Assembly (NCBI GenBank): GCA_949752745.1
Contig: OX457028.1
Location: 7,644,922-7,708,921, forward strand
Origin: Protula sp. h YS-2021
Taxonomy: Eukaryota > Annelida > Polychaeta > Sabellida > Serpulidae
DNA length: 64,000 bases
Direction: 5' to 3'
Shown here: in pieces, positions 53,401 through 59,400 of the stretch
Layout: each line of letters opens with the position of its first letter
Position numbering within the stretch: position 1 is the stretch's first letter
Notes under the pieces: model-generated
What the model was told of the DNA's origin: nothing
Databases searched by the model: none
The model's input: the letters and a program-made list of their open reading frames with translations, nothing else
Made by a program: the position numbers and the translations under genes

Positions 53401-56400
53401 CCAAAAACTACACAATTGTACAGAAAACATCTGAAAATTGACGCTAGATCAACAATTTGAGCTTGCCAATTCTTATACTCTTCGCTCACGACTGGAGCAG
53501 AAACAGGAGAGAGAGAGAGAGAAAAAAAAAATCCCACGCGAAGAACTCCCTGGATCAGAAGAAATCCATGGCTAAAAAGATTATGAACTGTTCGAAAAAG
53601 AGAAGAGAAAAAAGATGCAGCCTTTCGTGAACTCCTCACACTACTGAGGCATTTTATCTGTCTTTCACACTTGAGTGATCAATCGCACATATGGTGTGCA
53701 CTGTGGTACCTTATCCGCTTCACCACCATGTTCCTCCTGTCTGAGTTTGCTTCGCTTTGTGAGTGATTACCTCAGACAAGACATGGCTTATAATTTGCCT
53801 TTCTGACATTTTGATTCTGCAATAATTTGGATACCAGTAGCCTACAGAAAAGCGACCACCATTAAAACCACACAACAGAACAAATTCCCCATTAAAACCA
53901 CACAACAGAACAAATTCCCATTTCCAGTGTCCAACAAAGGCACAGTTTTTGAGAAACACAGAATCCAGCGTGCTTCATGGATAGGAAATTACAAGAAATC
54001 AGGGATTATCCACTTGTAATGGTTTACTGATACACATATGATAAAGAAATACTTGCTTATTGCAGAACGATGAGCTAGAAGGCGATAGTATCAATTTACA
54101 GCCTGTTCCGCTCATAGCCGCTAGATTCTTTTTCTATGTTTTCTCCAAGCTTGACTGAACCTCGGGAAATGCCAGTTTTTCGGGTTATTTAGATTCTATA
54201 ATTTGACACACGTGGAAGGCACTGAAAAGGGGGGTATGCAGCAAAATTCTGATCAACTGCCGCCGTTTTACGTGTGAACTGTAGCTGGATGCTGCAAGCC
54301 GAATTGCCGTATTGCTTCGAATGATTGCTTTGACTTATTATTTCCAGACTCATCCTCCGAACTCGCCAACTCTTGATTAACCGATAAAAATGCGGTGACC
54401 TCTTTCCACTAAGCACCACTATACAATGACCCTTTTTTTCTAGTGCTGATGTCGAGAATGCGCCACTAACGCTTTCTTTCTTCACGTGCCGCAACAACAA
54501 CAAAAAAAAACTAAAATACAATGTTCAGAGAGGAAACGAATTGAAATCAATACCCCTTCTCTTTCATATAATTTTCAAACCCAAGTGACACGAAACTATG
54601 ACACCCTACCCCTGGACCCTTTCATCCCCTGTCAGGGGAGGGGGTTACTTGCTTCAGACATCATTAGAGTAATGCAGATGTTTGGGGTATCACTTACACC
54701 GGCAATTTACAACCCTCTCAGTTGATTACGTCACACTTCGCGAAGATGCGAAATTTAACCCAGTTTCCCCCACCCACCCACCCCCCACCCCCGCCGACAC
54801 ATTGGGGGGGGGGGTGTTGTCTAAAAATAGTCACTACTTCAAATAAACTTGTTAAATTCTTAAAAAGGACTTTGTTCAAATGCGACAAATTGTAGATAAT
54901 TCAAGAAAAATGAACATCAAATGAACTGAACGATCTCAGTGAAGTATCTCAAGAATCTCCCAGCTTTTACAGGCTTCTCTTATGTAGTCGTAACCAGCTC
55001 GTATTCAAGCACATAAATCAGGGGGGGGGGGGAGGGGATCTCCATTACATCAGCTCATGTATTGTTTATTTGTTTATTGTTGTTGCTTCCCACTCATTAC
55101 CCAAACAAACGCAAGACAAAAGCGCCGGTGTTCCGCTTTTATTTACTCCTCACCTGTCTTCTCTGTGTTTGGCTTAAAGCGTGAAATAAAAGAAAAAAAA
55201 ATCTCCATCGTTCTTCCTTGCTGCAAAGTTTGCTCAAGTGTTGAAATCTTTGCTTTGCCACACATAAAGGAAAAAGAGCGCCATGCCCTAATTTTGCCTG
55301 GGAACCTTTGCTTGGTTCTCGATCCGCTGAAGGAAGGAAGGAAGGAACGAACGAAATAAGGAGTTCTTTTGGTTCTTAACCAACTGCATGTGACGTCACT
55401 TGGTGGTTGCCGGACGAAGTGATGGTTTTTACTATATTTAGTCGGCTTTAGCAACCAGCAGGTAGAGTAATTAATACACCCCCCCAAACCCCCCCCCCCA
55501 AAAAAAAAAAACCCACCCACCCCCATCCCACCGCACTCAGCCGTAGAGAAAAGTAGAATTTCTGTAAACAATCTCGAAAACTTTGGCTGCTTCGGCAAAA
55601 CGTTGCACTACTCCATAGAACATGTGTAGATCCCAAGGATCCGCATCACATAGTCGAGTCCGATTTGTTGTATTATATCTAATAAGAGTATAAACAGTTG
55701 CCAAGATTGATTGCTTGTGTTGCATTAACCATCCAAAAAAAAAAAAAAAAACAACAACAACAACAAGGCAAGCAAATCGGCAGATCGCGCCAATTTTGCA
55801 GTTCACGTGTTGCGGCGGAGGAGAACCTTTAGAACGGAAAATTATCAACAGATCACGTGCGATGACGTCGTCACAATTTAACTAAATTTCACACTTTCAC
55901 ACATGGAGCTAACCGTAGAAAACCTACCCATCCTGCGCCCCCTCCCCCCTCCGCCGCCATCCCCTCCCCGTTCTCCGATATCAGACCGTTATTTCACGCT
56001 GCAGTAAGGCTCAATGATGTTACGGGCTTTCTGGCTTGTACTTGAGCCTCGCTGTAATTCAGTCGGCATTGACCAAATTACCACAAGTGTTACTCGGGTC
56101 TTGCAGCTCGTTCTGTACACGGGAAGGTCAAGTCGCTGTCGATAGGTTCTAGCGGGACGGGACCCTCCTTCCCTTCTCCCCCCCCCCTCCCCCCTCCCCC
56201 TCTCCTATAAGCCATTCGCACTTTCGGATTTGAGGTGTTGTTTCGACTGCAATTTTTTTGGGATAAATTATAAAGAAATTATAAGGGAAAAACATCAAAA
56301 TTCTAATTTTCTTTCAACATTCACACTTTCAAATTTATAAAACCATCATATGATCTTTTAAAAACTATTTTACATATTATTTAGTCCCTTTAATAACCAG

Positions 56401-59400
56401 CATGTGAATATGTTTCTGGCAAAATGGAATTTTATTGAATTTTGCCGTTTTTTTTTTTCTATCATTTCTTTATATCCTTACCCCAACTGAATTCAGTCGA
56501 AACGCAAAAACTTTTTGGCAAAAGTCAAAGTGCGAATTGATTTATTGTTCATAGGACGGCAAATTTCTTCATTCTCCGGAGTGTCGTTAAATTAGTTTAT
56601 TTTTATAGCTATTACAAAACGCTGCAGTCGATTCTCTGTTTTGATGACGTCATAAAAACGAGCCCTGGGCAAACATTCTACGCCCTGGCCCCGGGTTCAC
56701 TTACTTGCAATCTGTATGATGCCACGTCGGCTCTGTGCCGACTGCGGGGCGACAATGCCCGACACACCGTTCCAGGCATGGCACTCGCACCAGAAACCGC
56801 CGTCGTCGCCCACGCTCTCCACCTCCTCCTTGCTGACGTCGATACTGGACTGCAGGTACTTGATACCGGTCTCCGGGTCCACCAGGTCCATGTTGGTCTG
56901 GTATTTAGGTTGCAGCCAGTTGCCGGCGCACTTGAAGCTGATCTGGGAGGCGGGGCTGGCACGGCACGTGACCGTCACGGGTTTGGTCTTCACGATGTAG
57001 TACTGTACGTCAGGTTCCTGCAGGAACACCGGAATGCCATCCGAGTCATCCGATTGCGGACTTTCTCTCCCGTCATCTGAAAATTTTCAAGTCCAATATA
57101 TACATTTTTTGGAGGGTTGGCGAGAGAAGCGGGGCGCGGGTGGTGTGATACGGGACAACGCGGTTCAAAAGTTCGATACCCTAAAGCAGTCTGGCGTGGG
57201 AAAAGGTATGACAAGCCCTGAAAGCAGACCAATCAGAACCCCTGTGGAATCCCATGCGAGTCTACAACTGTGACGCGATAAGGCCGAGATACTGGACTAC
57301 ACAATCCTACACAGTAACAATAACACGGAGAACTGGTTTCTTGAACGATTTTCCCACATTTTTTTAACATGTACATGACTAAATAACCTACATGCTGCAC
57401 TGATAGCAACATTTGTTTTTATCTCTCGGGGAAGCTATTAGGAGAACAAACCTCAAAATATTTGACTAGCACAAAGTGCAAGACTAGCAGAGGGCAAGGC
57501 TGTGTGACCTGTCACTCATCCCTGTGGTTGTCTCAGTATGTGAGCGGGCCGCGGGCCAAACGAGTCAAAAGCCGCCCAAATGACCAACACACACAAACCA
57601 AAATCGGTGGCGAAATTTTGACTTTGAACCGCATTATAAACCTAGTGGTCGATTAGCAGTGATTTACCTACTCAAGCGCTAAATGCGCTTTGTTGTTTGA
57701 ACACAACATTTTTATACAAATCAAAGATAATTGAACCTAATTTTTTGTGACCATAATCATTAAATCTGACAGGCTGTGTGACACTGGTGTACATACACAC
57801 TATAGGACCCCCTACCCCACGTCAATACTCCCCCCCCCCCCCACACACACAACCCCCCTCCCATTGTTCTACTTGTGGCTGTTGATTTTCACTCTCAATG
57901 ATAACGGATGTACCTGCGCTTTATAAACAACAACAGATCTATTCACTGAATGTCAACACTCCCAATGACTTCCCATCTTTCAACATAACAACTATTCTAA
58001 CCACACACTCGGGTGCACACCACATCATTATAATTATCACTTCATAATTATAATATAACAACTTATTTATTTAAACAATTTGGTAAAAAAGAAAAACTTC
58101 TCCAAGATGAGAAAGCATTAAGCATGGGATATGATGAGACCGGCGGGTACTCTTCCTCTATCTACATCAATCAGTGCCTATAACTTCGACCATATTATCG
58201 GTAGGACTTGGACCATATTATCGGTAGGACTTTGACCATATTATCGGTAGGACTTGGACCATATTATCGGTACACCGCATCGTTGAAGGAAGTATAATTT
58301 TCTTTCAGTTTTATTTCCCAAAATGAGCAAATAATAAAAGTATGATTTCATAAAAGTGACAGACAAATTCCCGAAGTCGGTAAAACGAGACAAAAAAACC
58401 CCGCAAAACTGAGTCAGTGTTAAGATCTTATTTCCGTAATCAGACCTTTGCAACGTGAAACACAAGTACAAATGAAAATATCTTTAGTTTGCGATGTACC
58501 AACTGTATTAATTATATCTACATACATGACCTCTGCACAGGGTTGATCTTTATAAAACATTTCAAAGTTTCAAATTTAGCCTGTAAGGCATTTATAACAG
58601 TTTCCAAATCTACATAGTGAAATTCAAAGGTTTTTTGTCCCTGCATTTAGTTACAGTTTCTAGTATCAAAGTTAATCTTGAGAGGGAGGAGTAAAACTAA
58701 ACAGAAGTTGACACATATAGGCAAAAAAACGTGAACGTGAAAGTAATGAGAATGTCGCAATTTTTGGACCGCTAAGACTACACCGCAATGCTAATGATTC
58801 CCTCCTCTGTAATGTTGACCTTCATTGTCTATGTTTTACTACACTAAGCACTCCTATCTGTCAAGCCCGTAAGCTGTCACGTGACTTCCTATTCGAGGAG
58901 GGTGAACACTGGCCGTAGGCTACAAGACTCATGCAAAATCTCGCGGTCGATACCTAGAAGCGAACGCCGTTCTAGTTTACACTACAACCCATGAATTACA
59001 AGGGGGAAATAAAACAAGAAAGACAAACAAACAAACAAACAAACAAAATAGCGAGCAGGCTAAGCATGCCACGAAAGACATACCCGGCCTAATCCTCTGT
59101 AAAACTACGTCTCAACAATGCAGCTGACTAACCATCGAATAAAATAAAATAAAAAAAACCCAGCCCGGCTGAATACATGGGCGCCAGTGTATGGGAAGGC
59201 CCTGGGTAAAAGCTTCCCTAATATACTAACCAAACAAGCGCTAACTGTATGAATCATTTATCACGATCAGCGTACCGGTAAATTATTAATCGCAAACAAT
59301 ATCATTTAATAAGAAGGATCATTGTACTGGTGAAGTCACGCGAAAAGTACAAAGCAAATGGTAATCACTGCTCGAGTAATTAGTGTAATTAACTCCAATC

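Larger units (their letters stand above)
33176..56704. other. UNC5 intron 2, 23.5 kb
   Basis: No coding exon found. Holds the MULE remnant and most of the minisatellites listed separately. Stretches 42.3-45.6, 46.0-47.8, 48.9-50.6 and 51.5-56.7 kb show only AT-rich unique sequence, poly-C/G tracts and short A runs. A skipped alternative exon cannot be excluded, because the flanking exons already join in phase. Confidence 0.6.

Noticed and set aside
53334..53639. 101-codon reverse ORF with hydrophobic stretches
   Set aside because: Composition comes from A-rich and GA-repeat sequence; no domain or splice evidence.
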